From the NCBI RefSeq assembly GCF_900111765.1, contig NZ_FOIB01000006.1, forward strand, positions 496,001 to 560,000: a stretch of 64,000 nt of DNA, written 5' to 3'. Source of the stretch: Myxococcus fulvus. Lineage in GTDB: Bacteria; Myxococcota; Myxococcia; Myxococcales; Myxococcaceae. Shown in pieces: positions 1-8,178 of the stretch (the stretch's first letter is position 1; every line of letters starts with the position of its first letter). A model generated the notes under the pieces. It was not told the origin of the DNA. It worked only from the letters and a program-made list of their open reading frames with translations, and ran no database searches. Made by a program: the position numbers and the translations under genes.

Positions 1-766
1 CCAGCGTCGGACGGTCCACGTCCTCGAAGGCGGCCACCGGCGTGAGGAAGTCGCGCGCGTTGGCCAGGCCGTTCGAGCCGATGGGGCCCAAATCCGGCAG
101 GCGGAAGAGCGCGCCGTGGTTCTCGCAGATGTAGCCCGCGACGGGACCGTCCGGCAGCTCCGCGCGGAAGCGCACGCCGCGCGGCACGACGGCGACTTCA
201 CCCGGGCGCAGCTCCAGCACGCCCAGCTCCGTCACCAGCGTCAAACGCCCCGCCTGCGGGACGAGGAGCAGCTCGCCGTCCGCGCTGTAGAACACCTTGT
301 CGGTCATGGACCGGTTGGCGCGGTACAGGTGGATGGAGATGCCACAGCTCGTGGCCGTGTCGCCGTTGCCGGCGTAGGTGATGAGGCCCTCCACGAAGTC
401 CGTGGGCTCCGTGGGCATGGGCTGGGGGTTCCAGCGCATGCGGTTGGGTGAGGGCGGCACCTCGTCGAAGGGACCGCCACGCACCAGCCCCTGAGGGTGG
501 GGCTGATACGCGGGATGGTTGGCGCTCGGACGCAGGCGGTACAGCCAGGAGCGCTTGTTCTCCCGGCGCGCCACCGTGAAGGCCGTGCCGGACAGCTGCT
601 CCGCGTACAGGCCGAAGGGGGCCTTCTGCGGAGAGTTGCGCCCCACGGGCAGCGCGCCGGAGACGGCCTCCGTCGCCACTTCGTTGCCGAATCCGGAGAG
701 GTAGTCGCCGGGCGCCTTTCGGAGCCCGCTCTTCGGAGGTACCGCGGTTCGAGTCTCGAGGGTCAC
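1..766 (-). CDS. hmgA: Homogentisate 1,2-dioxygenase, N-terminal part (3' end outside window)
   Basis: Opens the aromatic ring of homogentisate to give maleylacetoacetate in tyrosine and phenylalanine catabolism. About 255 residues are visible. They show the family's N-terminal signature YLSGFGNEV followed by ALPVGRNSPQ and GLYAEQLSGTAFT, then the cupin-like stretch with FYSADGELLLVPQAG and CENHGALFRLPDLGPIGSNG. The iron-ligand His/Glu residues lie in the missing C-terminal part, so activity cannot be judged. The start is a GTG nine bases after a GGAGG; no ATG is better placed. The gene begins 30 bases after hppD ends, so the two are almost certainly one transcript and carry out consecutive steps. 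The assignment is firm from motif order and operon context. Confidence 0.95.
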   Translation of the reverse strand, partial: MTLETRTAVPPKSGLRKAPGDYLSGFGNEVATEAVSGALPVGRNSPQKAPFGLYAEQLSGTAFTVARRENKRSWLYRLRPSANHPAYQPHPQGLVRGGPFDEVPPSPNRMRWNPQPMPTEPTDFVEGLITYAGNGDTATSCGISIHLYRANRSMTDKVFYSADGELLLVPQAGRLTLVTELGVLELRPGEVAVVPRGVRFRAELPDGPVAGYICENHGALFRLPDLGPIGSNGLANARDFLTPVAAFEDVDRPTL

Positions 767-796
767 CGTGAAGTTCCTCCGCAGTCGGGCCGGGAG

Positions 797-1873
797 CTAC
801 TTCCGGGACTTCTCCACCTTGATGACGCCGCGGCGGATCTGGTCCAGCTCGATGGACTCGAACAGGGCCTGGAAGTTGCCGTTGCCGAAGCCCTCGTTGC
901 CCTTGCGCTGGATGATCTCGAAGAAGATGGGGCCGAAGAGGTTGTTGGTGAAGATCTGCAGCAGGAGGCCCTCCTGCTCGTTGCCGTCGATGAGGATGCG
1001 GTTCTTGCGCATCCGCTCCAGGTCCTCACCGTGGTTGGGCACGCGCTTGTCGACCAGGTCGTAGTAGGCCTCCAGCGTGTCCTGCAGGTCCACGCCCCGC
1101 GCGCGCAGCCGCTCGACGGTTCCGTAGATGTCCTGGGTGGACAGGGCCAGGTGCTGGATGCCCTCGCCGTTGTACTCGCGCAGGAACTCTTCGATCTGCG
1201 ACTTCTCGTCCTGGCTCTCGTTGAGCGGAATCCGGATGGCGCGGTCCGGGGCGATCATCGCCTGGCTGAACAGGCCCGTGGCCTGGCCCTTGATGTCGAA
1301 GTACTTCTGCTCGGTGAAGCCGAAGATGCGGTTGTAGAAGGTCGACCAGGTGCGCATCTGGCCCCGGCGCACGTTGTGCGTCAGGTGGTCCAGCGACTCC
1401 AGGCCCACGCTGTTCTTGGCCTCGGACTCGGCGGCGCCGGGAATCTGCACCCAGGAGTCATAGATGGTGCCGGCCGCGCCGTGACGGTCGATGAGATACA
1501 GCAGGCTGCCACCGATGCCCTGCAGGACATAGAAGCCCTCGCCCAGGGAGCTGGCGGCGGGGTCCGCGGCGACGGCGCCGCGCTCCAGCGCCAGCTCGTA
1601 CGCGGCGCGGGCGTTGGCCACGCGGAAGGCCATGGCGTTGGCGGACGGGCCGTGGGCGGCGCGGAAGTCGGCGGCCTGACCCGCGGGCTCCTGGTTGATG
1701 AGCAGGTTGATGTCGCCCTGCTTGTAGCGGACCAGCGCCTTGGTCGGGTGCCTGGCGTAGGCCGTGAAGCCCAGCTTCTCCACCAGCGCCACCATCGCCT
1801 CGGGGGCGGGGCTCGTGAACTCCACGAACTCGAAGCCATTCAGCCCAATCGGGTTTTCCGCCGTGGTCGCCAT
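797..1873 (-). CDS. hppD: 4-hydroxyphenylpyruvate dioxygenase
   Basis: Fe(II)-dependent enzyme converting 4-hydroxyphenylpyruvate to homogentisate, the substrate of the next gene. The 358-aa protein has the two tandem glyoxalase-fold (VOC) halves of the family. The catalytic half carries the facial triad: His in SLDHLTHNV, His in GIQHLALST and Glu in FFEIIQRKG, the last followed by the GFGNGNFQALFESIE tail that closes over the active site. The ATG used here follows GGAGG by seven bases; an in-frame ATG seven codons upstream would overlap that Shine-Dalgarno and is less likely. It is the first gene of the hppD-hmgA unit. About 215 bp of non-coding DNA upstream should hold its promoter. Confidence 0.96.
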   Translation of the reverse strand: MATTAENPIGLNGFEFVEFTSPAPEAMVALVEKLGFTAYARHPTKALVRYKQGDINLLINQEPAGQAADFRAAHGPSANAMAFRVANARAAYELALERGAVAADPAASSLGEGFYVLQGIGGSLLYLIDRHGAAGTIYDSWVQIPGAAESEAKNSVGLESLDHLTHNVRRGQMRTWSTFYNRIFGFTEQKYFDIKGQATGLFSQAMIAPDRAIRIPLNESQDEKSQIEEFLREYNGEGIQHLALSTQDIYGTVERLRARGVDLQDTLEAYYDLVDKRVPNHGEDLERMRKNRILIDGNEQEGLLLQIFTNNLFGPIFFEIIQRKGNEGFGNGNFQALFESIELDQIRRGVIKVEKSRK

Positions 1874-2089
1874 GACACTGCCTCCGGACATCATCTACGA
1901 GTGTGACTGAAACGTAGGGAGGGGCGGCGGAGGAGGAAAGCACAAAGAACTGCCAGAGAATGTCAGCGGCCCGCACCATCTCCCGAGGGAAGGCCCGCGC
2001 GAATGTGCACGAGGCGCGCGTCAAATCCGGCGGCGCGTCGCGTCACCTGGCCGACATAGTGGATTGTCACGATGCGGCTGTGTGCGTCC

Positions 2090-3541
2090 TCACGGACCGC
2101 GTGCGTTGGCGGGCTCCGCTGCGGGCGCGGCGTCCATGAGGTCCTCGGCCCGCTGGGGCAGGGCGAGGCCCTCGATGGAGACCTCCATCACCTCGGGGCC
2201 CGAGCCTCGGGCATAGCGCAGCTCGGAGGACTCCGGCACTTCGGCGCCCAGCCACAGTCGCGCCAGTTCCTGGCCCTGTGCGCCCAGCAGCACCACGCCG
2301 CGCGAAGCGTCGTCGATGCCGTACTTCGCCCAGCTCCGGGGCTTCGCCTCGCCGAAGCTCGTGGCCTTGATGGCACCCAGCGCGCGCAGCAGTGACACGA
2401 CGCGGAAGTGCTGCGCCTTGCCCTTCACGGGCGACTCCACCTGCCAGGACTCGGTGCCGCCGTCGCCCTCGGCCGCGTTGACCAGGGTGATGGCGGGCGC
2501 GCCGCCGCCCGGGTGGAACACCACGCGCCGCACGTCCTCGCGGCGGAAGCTCAGCACGTGCTTGTCCTTCAGCTCGAGCACGTCCACGTCCAGCGCGTCG
2601 AGCGCGCCCTCGGGCACCTCGGCCAGCGTCGCGACGAAGCCCTGCTCACGCAGCGCGTGGAAGCGAGGCGCTCCGTCCTCCATCACCTGCGCCATCCGGA
2701 TGCGCACCGTGTCGCCCGAGGTCCGCGTGAAGCGAGCGTCGACCTGTGGCGCCTCCAGGCCGAGCTTCTTGCGAGCCTCCGGTGTGTCCTTGGGGAAGGA
2801 GAGCGCGCGGTGCTCCTTCAGCGCCTTGAGCAGCGCGGACACCCGGGCCTCGTCCGCGCGCTCGGAGACGGGCTTCGTCAGCCGCCAGCGCGAGGTGCCC
2901 TTCTCTTGCTCCATCACGTAGGTGTGCGTCCGAGCGCGGACCTCGATGCCGGTGAGCGCGGTGACCTCCAGCTCGCCGAGCAGCTCCTTCGAGCGCAGCG
3001 CGAAGGTGTCCTTGTCCAGGCTCCAGCGCACGGAGCCCTGCGCCGCGTACACCTTGGGGTCACCCTCGCGGCGCACGTACACGGAGCCATCGAACGTGTT
3101 CTCGACGCCGCCATGCAGCGTCACCGAGTGCGGCGAGCCCGACACCTGGGCCGTCACGGTGAACACGGGCGAGTCGAGCCCGTACTTCTTCAGGTCCGCG
3201 TCGGTGGGCGCCTCGGCGACCAGGGTGCTCGACTTCGAGCGCTCCAGCGTCTCGAGCAGCGCCTCCACGGCCGCCGGCTCCGCGCGAGCTTGCACGGGCG
3301 CGACGATGCGCCACGCGCCCTCTGGCCCACGCTCCAGCTCGGTGGTGTCGCCTTGCGCGCGCACGGTGATGCGCGTGAACACGGGCGCCGTGTCCTTGCC
3401 CGTCGTCCCCGACGGAGGCGCGAAGAGCTGCTCGGCCGCCGCTTGCTCTCGTGGCTCGCGCGGCCCGGACTCCTTGCACGCGGGCAGCGCTCCGGTGCCG
3501 AGGACGAGCAGCGCGACGAGCCCTCCGCGCGCGGCGCTCAC
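2090..3541 (-). CDS. DUF4340-type lipoprotein, ABC module subunit
   Basis: A 483-aa secreted protein beginning with a short signal ending in the lipobox ALPAC (Cys22). The body consists of repeated beta-rich units with the pattern 'KYGLDSP..VTAQVSG', 'KLGLEAPQVDARF' and 'KYGIDDASRGVVLLG', typical of DUF4340. That family usually sits behind GldG-like genes in ABC modules and is thought to be a periplasmic accessory of the transporter. Its GTG start overlaps the stop of the upstream GldG-family gene by four bases (GTGA), so translation is coupled. The proteins are probably made together and act as one complex. Substrate unknown. Confidence 0.8.
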   Translation of the reverse strand: MSAARGGLVALLVLGTGALPACKESGPREPREQAAAEQLFAPPSGTTGKDTAPVFTRITVRAQGDTTELERGPEGAWRIVAPVQARAEPAAVEALLETLERSKSSTLVAEAPTDADLKKYGLDSPVFTVTAQVSGSPHSVTLHGGVENTFDGSVYVRREGDPKVYAAQGSVRWSLDKDTFALRSKELLGELEVTALTGIEVRARTHTYVMEQEKGTSRWRLTKPVSERADEARVSALLKALKEHRALSFPKDTPEARKKLGLEAPQVDARFTRTSGDTVRIRMAQVMEDGAPRFHALREQGFVATLAEVPEGALDALDVDVLELKDKHVLSFRREDVRRVVFHPGGGAPAITLVNAAEGDGGTESWQVESPVKGKAQHFRVVSLLRALGAIKATSFGEAKPRSWAKYGIDDASRGVVLLGAQGQELARLWLGAEVPESSELRYARGSGPEVMEVSIEGLALPQRAEDLMDAAPAAEPANARGP

Positions 3542-5097
3542 TTGTTCCGCCGCGTCAGCCAGATGGCCAGTCCCAGGCCCATCATGGAGAGAGGAATCAG
3601 GTCGGTGGAGATGAAGCGGATGTGGTCCATCGCATCCGTGTCCAGCTCCAGCGTCGACACCTCGCGGTCCGGAGGTCGCATCGTCACCTTGGTCACCTGG
3701 TTGGAGGCCCACCCCAGCGTGTTCATCACCAGGTTGCGGTTGGGCTCGTGGCCCCAGTTCGGGTCCAACAGCAGCTCCGAGTCACCCACCACCACGAGCC
3801 GCGCCTCGTCGAAGCGCTTGTCGGCGGCGTCCTTCGTGTCGCGGACGATGGCGGCCGCGAGCGTGAGCTGACCCGTCTTCTCGCCATCCGACGGCACCGC
3901 GTTCTCGTCGGGCTTCGTCTCCACCCAGCCGTGCTGCGAGGTGTGCACCAGCGGCTCCACGCGCACGCCCTCGGCCATGCCCTCGCGCAGCATGGTGAGG
4001 CTGCGCGGCGTGGGCAGCTCCACGTTCATGCCCCGCTGCTTCAGTGGTGCGACGATGGCGTGCGTGCTGTAGAAGGGCGACTGCACGACGTACGGGTTGC
4101 CGCTGTTGAACTGCGCATCCGCGGCGATGCCTTCGTCCACCAGGATGCCGTGCTCGGCGAGCAGCTCGCCCAGTCCATCCACGAGCCCCGCGTCGGTGAA
4201 GTACACGAGCCGTCCACCGCTCGCGAGGTACTTGCGCAGCACCGCCACCTCCGGCTGCGTGTACGGCACGCGGGCGCCCGCGATGACCACGAGCGAGGCA
4301 TCGCGGGGGATGTCCGTGGTGCCCACCAGGTACATGGCCTCCGCGGCGTAGCCCTCCTGGAGCAACTGCCGGCGCAGCTCCGACAGTGAACCTCCCGGGT
4401 CCGAGGGCGCGGCCTCGCCCTTGTCGAGAGGCCACTCACCGTGTCCGGTGATGAAGTAGACGCGCTGGGTGCCCACCGCGCCCAGCTTGATGAGCGCGTT
4501 GGTGAGGTCCTGCTCGGACACGGCGGCGAGCGTCGTGTGCGACTCGCCGCGCGAGAGCACCACGCTCGCCTGACCTTCCTTGAGCTGGTACTTCGAGGCC
4601 ATCTCGGGGGAGCGGCGCGGGTCCTTGAACTCGTACTCGAACTTCGCCGGCGCCTGGGCGTGGTAGCGCTGGAAGAGCGTCTCCAGCAGCGCGTAGGACT
4701 CATGCGTCGGGGGCAGGAAGCCGATGGCCTTCACCTTCTCCGGCATCGTGCCCAGGGTGGCGATGGTCTGCGGCGCCAGCGTGTGGATGCGCTCCTTCGT
4801 CAAATCCCACTGGGGCGCCTGCTGGTGGGCCACGTAGTTGATGCCCACCAGCGCGCCCAGGACGCCGAGCACGGTGAGCACGGAGGTGATGAAGAAGGTG
4901 CTCGACTTGCGCGTGGCGAGCTGGCCGAACTGCTTCAGGTTCGTGGCCAGGTACACGCCGACGAGCGCCAGGCCCACGCCCGCCTTCACGCCCGAGGCGA
5001 TGAGGCTGCCGGAGGTGATGAAGAGGGTGAAGGGGCTGGAGACGAGGAGCAGCAGCCCGAAGGCGCCCAGGTACCTGCCGATGAGGGTCGCGTTCAT
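3538..5097 (-). CDS. GldG-family ABC transporter auxiliary protein
   Basis: A 519-aa protein of the GldG / ABC_transp_aux type. Two or three transmembrane segments occupy roughly residues 10-90. A large extracytoplasmic domain follows (QWDLTKERIHTLAPQT, VYFITGHGEWPLD, LVVIAGARVPYTQPEV and LRKYLASGGRLVYFTDAG are typical). A single C-terminal helix (LIPLSMMGLGLAIWL) is followed by a positively charged end. In Bacteroidetes GldG works with GldA and GldF in an ABC complex; outside that phylum the function is unknown. It lies between the permease and the DUF4340 lipoprotein with a 36-base gap upstream and a 4-base overlap downstream. Confidence 0.85.
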   Translation of the reverse strand: MNATLIGRYLGAFGLLLLVSSPFTLFITSGSLIASGVKAGVGLALVGVYLATNLKQFGQLATRKSSTFFITSVLTVLGVLGALVGINYVAHQQAPQWDLTKERIHTLAPQTIATLGTMPEKVKAIGFLPPTHESYALLETLFQRYHAQAPAKFEYEFKDPRRSPEMASKYQLKEGQASVVLSRGESHTTLAAVSEQDLTNALIKLGAVGTQRVYFITGHGEWPLDKGEAAPSDPGGSLSELRRQLLQEGYAAEAMYLVGTTDIPRDASLVVIAGARVPYTQPEVAVLRKYLASGGRLVYFTDAGLVDGLGELLAEHGILVDEGIAADAQFNSGNPYVVQSPFYSTHAIVAPLKQRGMNVELPTPRSLTMLREGMAEGVRVEPLVHTSQHGWVETKPDENAVPSDGEKTGQLTLAAAIVRDTKDAADKRFDEARLVVVGDSELLLDPNWGHEPNRNLVMNTLGWASNQVTKVTMRPPDREVSTLELDTDAMDHIRFISTDLIPLSMMGLGLAIWLTRRNK

Positions 5098-5133
5098 GTC
5101 CGGGGGTTGCCTTTCACGTGAGGGCGGGCCACG

Positions 5134-5940
5134 TCACGAGACCCAGCGTCGCGCTTCCACGGTGCGGTGCGTGAGCACCAGCGAGAAGACGATGACGGAG
5201 GCGAAGAAGACGAAGCTCTTCACGTCCAGGATGCCCTTGAGCAGGTTCTGCAGCTGCGCGTCGAAGGACAGGTACATCAGCACCGAGCGCGCCGGCTCCT
5301 CGGCCCCCTGCGCCACGCCGGACAGCAGCATCCACGGCAGGAGCACCGCGAAGGTGAGGAAGGCCGCGAGCATCTGGCTCTCCGTCAGCGCGGAGATGAA
5401 CATGCCCACCGCCATGCACGTGGCGCCCCACAAGAGGATGCCGCCGTAGCCCAGCATCACCGTGGACCACTCCAGCGCGGTGCCGGAGTCCGCCTTTCCG
5501 AACGCGGAGAGCACCACCGGGAAGACGAGCGTGAGGCCCAGCGTCGCGCAGATGATGCCGACTCCGCCCAGGTACTTGCCCAGCACGATTTCGATGGGGC
5601 GCACCGGTGCGGTCATCAGCAGCTCGAAGGTCTTGTTGCGCTTCTCCTCCGCGAACAGGCGCATGGAGAGGAAGGGCGCGACGAAGAGGGTGATGATGAT
5701 GACGATGCCCCACAGCTGGACGACGACGCCGTCGGTGAGGTTGCGGTACGCGGTGAAGTCCTCGGGAAGCTGGGACCAGTTCGTGCGCCGCGCCATCTCC
5801 TGCACCTGCTGGAAGCGCTCCAGCAGGCCCACGAAGAAGAAGGACGAGAGCGCCACCATCGCCGTGAAGACGCCATAGGCCCACGGGGTGGTGAAGTAGA
5901 GGGACAGCTCCTTGCGAGCGATGGCCAGGGCGATGCGCAT
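5134..5940 (-). CDS. ABC-2 type permease (GldF-like)
   Basis: A 268-aa integral membrane protein with about six hydrophobic segments. It has the hallmark N-terminus of this permease group, ARKELSLYFTTPWAYGV, and the FEEKRNKT-like motif (here FAEEKRNKTFELLMTAPV) that contacts the ATPase. It forms the membrane channel of the transporter encoded with the adjacent ATPase gene. The ATG begins 42 bases after the ATPase stop. Likely GldF-like from gene order; the exported molecule cannot be deduced. Confidence 0.88.
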   Translation of the reverse strand: MRIALAIARKELSLYFTTPWAYGVFTAMVALSSFFFVGLLERFQQVQEMARRTNWSQLPEDFTAYRNLTDGVVVQLWGIVIIITLFVAPFLSMRLFAEEKRNKTFELLMTAPVRPIEIVLGKYLGGVGIICATLGLTLVFPVVLSAFGKADSGTALEWSTVMLGYGGILLWGATCMAVGMFISALTESQMLAAFLTFAVLLPWMLLSGVAQGAEEPARSVLMYLSFDAQLQNLLKGILDVKSFVFFASVIVFSLVLTHRTVEARRWVS

Positions 5941-5982
5941 GGGCCGACGGGTTTCCTTGGAAGGGGGACGAGAAGCGCGCGC

Positions 5983-6711
5983 TCAGGCGGCGGTCAGCTT
6001 GATGAAGACTTCTTCCAGCGACGCGCTCTCGGCGGTGCCCTGGGTTCCGGCCAGCTTGCGGAGGTCGTCGTAGGCGGCGATGCGCCCCTGGTTGAGGATG
6101 AGGACCTTCTCGCACGTCATCGTCACCTCCGGGAGGATGTGCGTGGAGAGGATGACGGTGTGCTTTCCCGCGAGGCTCTTGATGAGCGCGCGCACCTCGG
6201 CGCGCTGGGCGGGGTCGAGTCCTTCCGTCGGCTCGTCGAGGATGAGCACCGGCGGCGAGCCGAGCAGCGCCTGGGCGATGCCGGCGCGCTGCTTGTAGCC
6301 CTTGGACAGGTTCGCGAGGACGCGGCCCAGTACGTGGGTGACGCCGGTGAGGGCGGCCACGCGCTCCACCTCGGTCTTCTGCTCACGCGAGGGCAGGCGC
6401 TTGAGTGAGGCGACGAAGCGCAGGTAGCTCTCCACGGTCATCTCCGGGTAGAGCGGCGGCGTCTCCGGCAGGTAGCCGATGCGGCGCTTCACCTCGAGCG
6501 GATGCCGGTGGACGTCGAAGCCTCCCACCCGGGCCACTCCCTCCGAGGCGGGGAGGAAGCCGGTGAGGATCTTCATCGTGGTGGACTTGCCCGCGCCGTT
6601 GGGCCCGAGGAAGCCGAGGATTTCGCCCTCTTCGACGCTGAAGGTGAGGTCGTCGATGGCCACGCGGTCGCGATACCGCTTGGTGAGGTGCTGCACCTCG
6701 ATCATCGCCAT
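5983..6711 (-). CDS. ABC transporter ATP-binding protein (GldA-like)
   Basis: A 242-aa nucleotide-binding subunit with all motifs intact: Walker A GPNGAGKST (about residues 36-44), Q-loop region GYLPETPPLYPEMTV, signature LSKGYKQR, Walker B VLILDEPTEGLD and switch histidine in STHILPEV. It powers the permease encoded just downstream. The first gene of a four-gene minus-strand unit (ATPase, permease, GldG-family, DUF4340). No strong Shine-Dalgarno precedes the chosen ATG, and a second ATG lies two codons inside. The unit is divergent from aspartate kinase across about 220 bp. Confidence 0.92.
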   Translation of the reverse strand: MAMIEVQHLTKRYRDRVAIDDLTFSVEEGEILGFLGPNGAGKSTTMKILTGFLPASEGVARVGGFDVHRHPLEVKRRIGYLPETPPLYPEMTVESYLRFVASLKRLPSREQKTEVERVAALTGVTHVLGRVLANLSKGYKQRAGIAQALLGSPPVLILDEPTEGLDPAQRAEVRALIKSLAGKHTVILSTHILPEVTMTCEKVLILNQGRIAAYDDLRKLAGTQGTAESASLEEVFIKLTAA

Positions 6712-6932
6712 GGGGAGGCTCCAGGAAGACGTGCTCGACCTGGGCCGCCGGCCGTGGAGGTGTGTCTCGGACGGCCCGGGCAGAACCGCCGCCGACTATA
6801 GGAGGGGTCTTCGGGGTGTCAAGGCGACGCCCGGCGAGCGGCCTGGGTGCTTCCCTTCGCTGGCCGGGCTCCTGCAAGACTCCACTCCGGTGTGGTTCCC
6901 CGGACACGCCCAAGAAGGGTAGTGAGACGCTC

Positions 6933-8126
6933 ATGCCTATCGTGGTCCAGAAGTACGGCGGCTCGTCGGTGGCCGACGTGGAGAAGATTCGCAAGGTGGC
7001 GCGCCGGGTGAAGGACAAGCGCGACGCCGGGTACCAGGTGGTGGTGGTGGTGAGCGCGATGGGCGACACCACGGACGAGCTGCTGGCGTTGGCCAAGCAG
7101 GTGTCCCCGGACCCCGCGCGGCGGGAGCTGGACATGCTGCTGACGTGCGGCGAGCGCATCTCCATGGCGCTGCTGTCCATGGCGCTCCAGGAGATGGAGG
7201 TGCCGGCCATCAGCTTCACGGGCAGCCAGAGCGGCATCATCACGACGGACGCGCACGCGCAGGCGCGAATCGTCGAGGTGCGGCCCTACCGCATCCACGA
7301 TGAGCTGGCGCGCGGCAAGGTGGTCATCGTCGCGGGCTACCAGGGCGTGTCGTACAAGAAGGAGGTCACCACGCTGGGGCGTGGCGGCTCGGACACGACG
7401 GCGGTGGCGCTGGCCGCGGCGCTGGAGGCGGAGGCGTGTGAGATCTACTCGGACGTGGACGGCATCTTCAGCGCGGACCCGCGCGTGGTGCCGGACGCAC
7501 GCAAGCTGGAGTCCCTGAGCTACGACGAGATGCAGGAGCTGGCGAGCGCGGGCGCCAAGGTGCTCAACGCGCAGGCGGTGGAGTGGGCGAAGTCGCGCGG
7601 CATCGCCATCCTCGCGCGCACGGCGCACGCGGAGGGCAGCGGCACGGTGGTGCGTGAGCTGAGCGCGCCGTCGGACAGTCGCATCAAGGGCGTCACCGCG
7701 GACGCGGAGCTGGCGGTGCTCGCGTCGGGCGCCGAGGTGCCGCTGGCGGAGCTCCTGGAGTTCCTCGACGCCCGGGGCGTGCGAGGCCGCTCGCTCGGGT
7801 ACGACGGGCTGACCGGGGGCGCCGGGCACGCGTACCTGCTGGTGCCGCTGGCGGACATCCACGGGCCGGAGGCGCTGCGCAAGGAGCTGGCCACGCGCTT
7901 CGGCGCGGCGGTGACGTGGCGCGAGGAGCTGGGCACCGTCACGTGCGTGGGCGTGGGCCTCAACGCGGACTGGGCGCCCTTGCGTCAGGCGCTGGCGGCG
8001 GCGGAGGAGCTGGGCGCGAAGGTGCACGCCGCGCACACGTCTCCGCTCCAGCTCACGCTCCTCGTGGACAAGCCGCACCTGAAGCCGCTGACGGCGCGGC
8101 TGCACCGCGAGCTGCTCGGCGCGTAG
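6933..8126 (+). CDS. lysC: Aspartate kinase
   Basis: Phosphorylates aspartate, the first step toward lysine, threonine, methionine and diaminopimelate. The 397-aa protein starts IVVQKYGGSSVADVEKI (the KxGG phosphate-binding motif). It contains MLLTCGERIS, SFTGSQSGI, TLGRGGSDTTAVALA and the substrate motif SDVDGIFSADPR, then a C-terminal regulatory region of ACT type from about residue 255. That region is more divergent than usual, so feedback control may differ. An upstream in-frame ATG would add 57 residues with no family resemblance; the start used gives the canonical N-terminus but has only a weak ribosome-binding site. Confidence 0.95.
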   Translation: MPIVVQKYGGSSVADVEKIRKVARRVKDKRDAGYQVVVVVSAMGDTTDELLALAKQVSPDPARRELDMLLTCGERISMALLSMALQEMEVPAISFTGSQSGIITTDAHAQARIVEVRPYRIHDELARGKVVIVAGYQGVSYKKEVTTLGRGGSDTTAVALAAALEAEACEIYSDVDGIFSADPRVVPDARKLESLSYDEMQELASAGAKVLNAQAVEWAKSRGIAILARTAHAEGSGTVVRELSAPSDSRIKGVTADAELAVLASGAEVPLAELLEFLDARGVRGRSLGYDGLTGGAGHAYLLVPLADIHGPEALRKELATRFGAAVTWREELGTVTCVGVGLNADWAPLRQALAAAEELGAKVHAAHTSPLQLTLLVDKPHLKPLTARLHRELLGA

Positions 8127-8135
8127 CGAGGTGCA

Positions 8136-8165
8136 ACCTCCCACGCGACGGTCCGCGTGGGAGGT
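8136..8165. terminator. Bidirectional hairpin between aspartate kinase and beta-helix lipoprotein
   Basis: A perfect 12-bp stem (ACCTCCCACGCG with CGCGTGGGAGGT) and a 6-base loop lies in the 52-bp gap between two convergent stop codons. There is no long T-run, but position and stability fit a shared terminator. Confidence 0.6.
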
Positions 8166-8178
8166 CATCACCTGCGTA

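Noticed and set aside
497..1906. 469-codon plus-strand open frame over hmgA/hppD
   Set aside because: Antisense to two well-supported catabolic genes with intact active-site motifs.
1939..1955. Sigma-54-like TGGCAG...GTGCT upstream of hppD (minus strand)
   Set aside because: GG-to-GC spacing is one base too long and two consensus bases differ; sigma-54 promoters tolerate spacing changes poorly.
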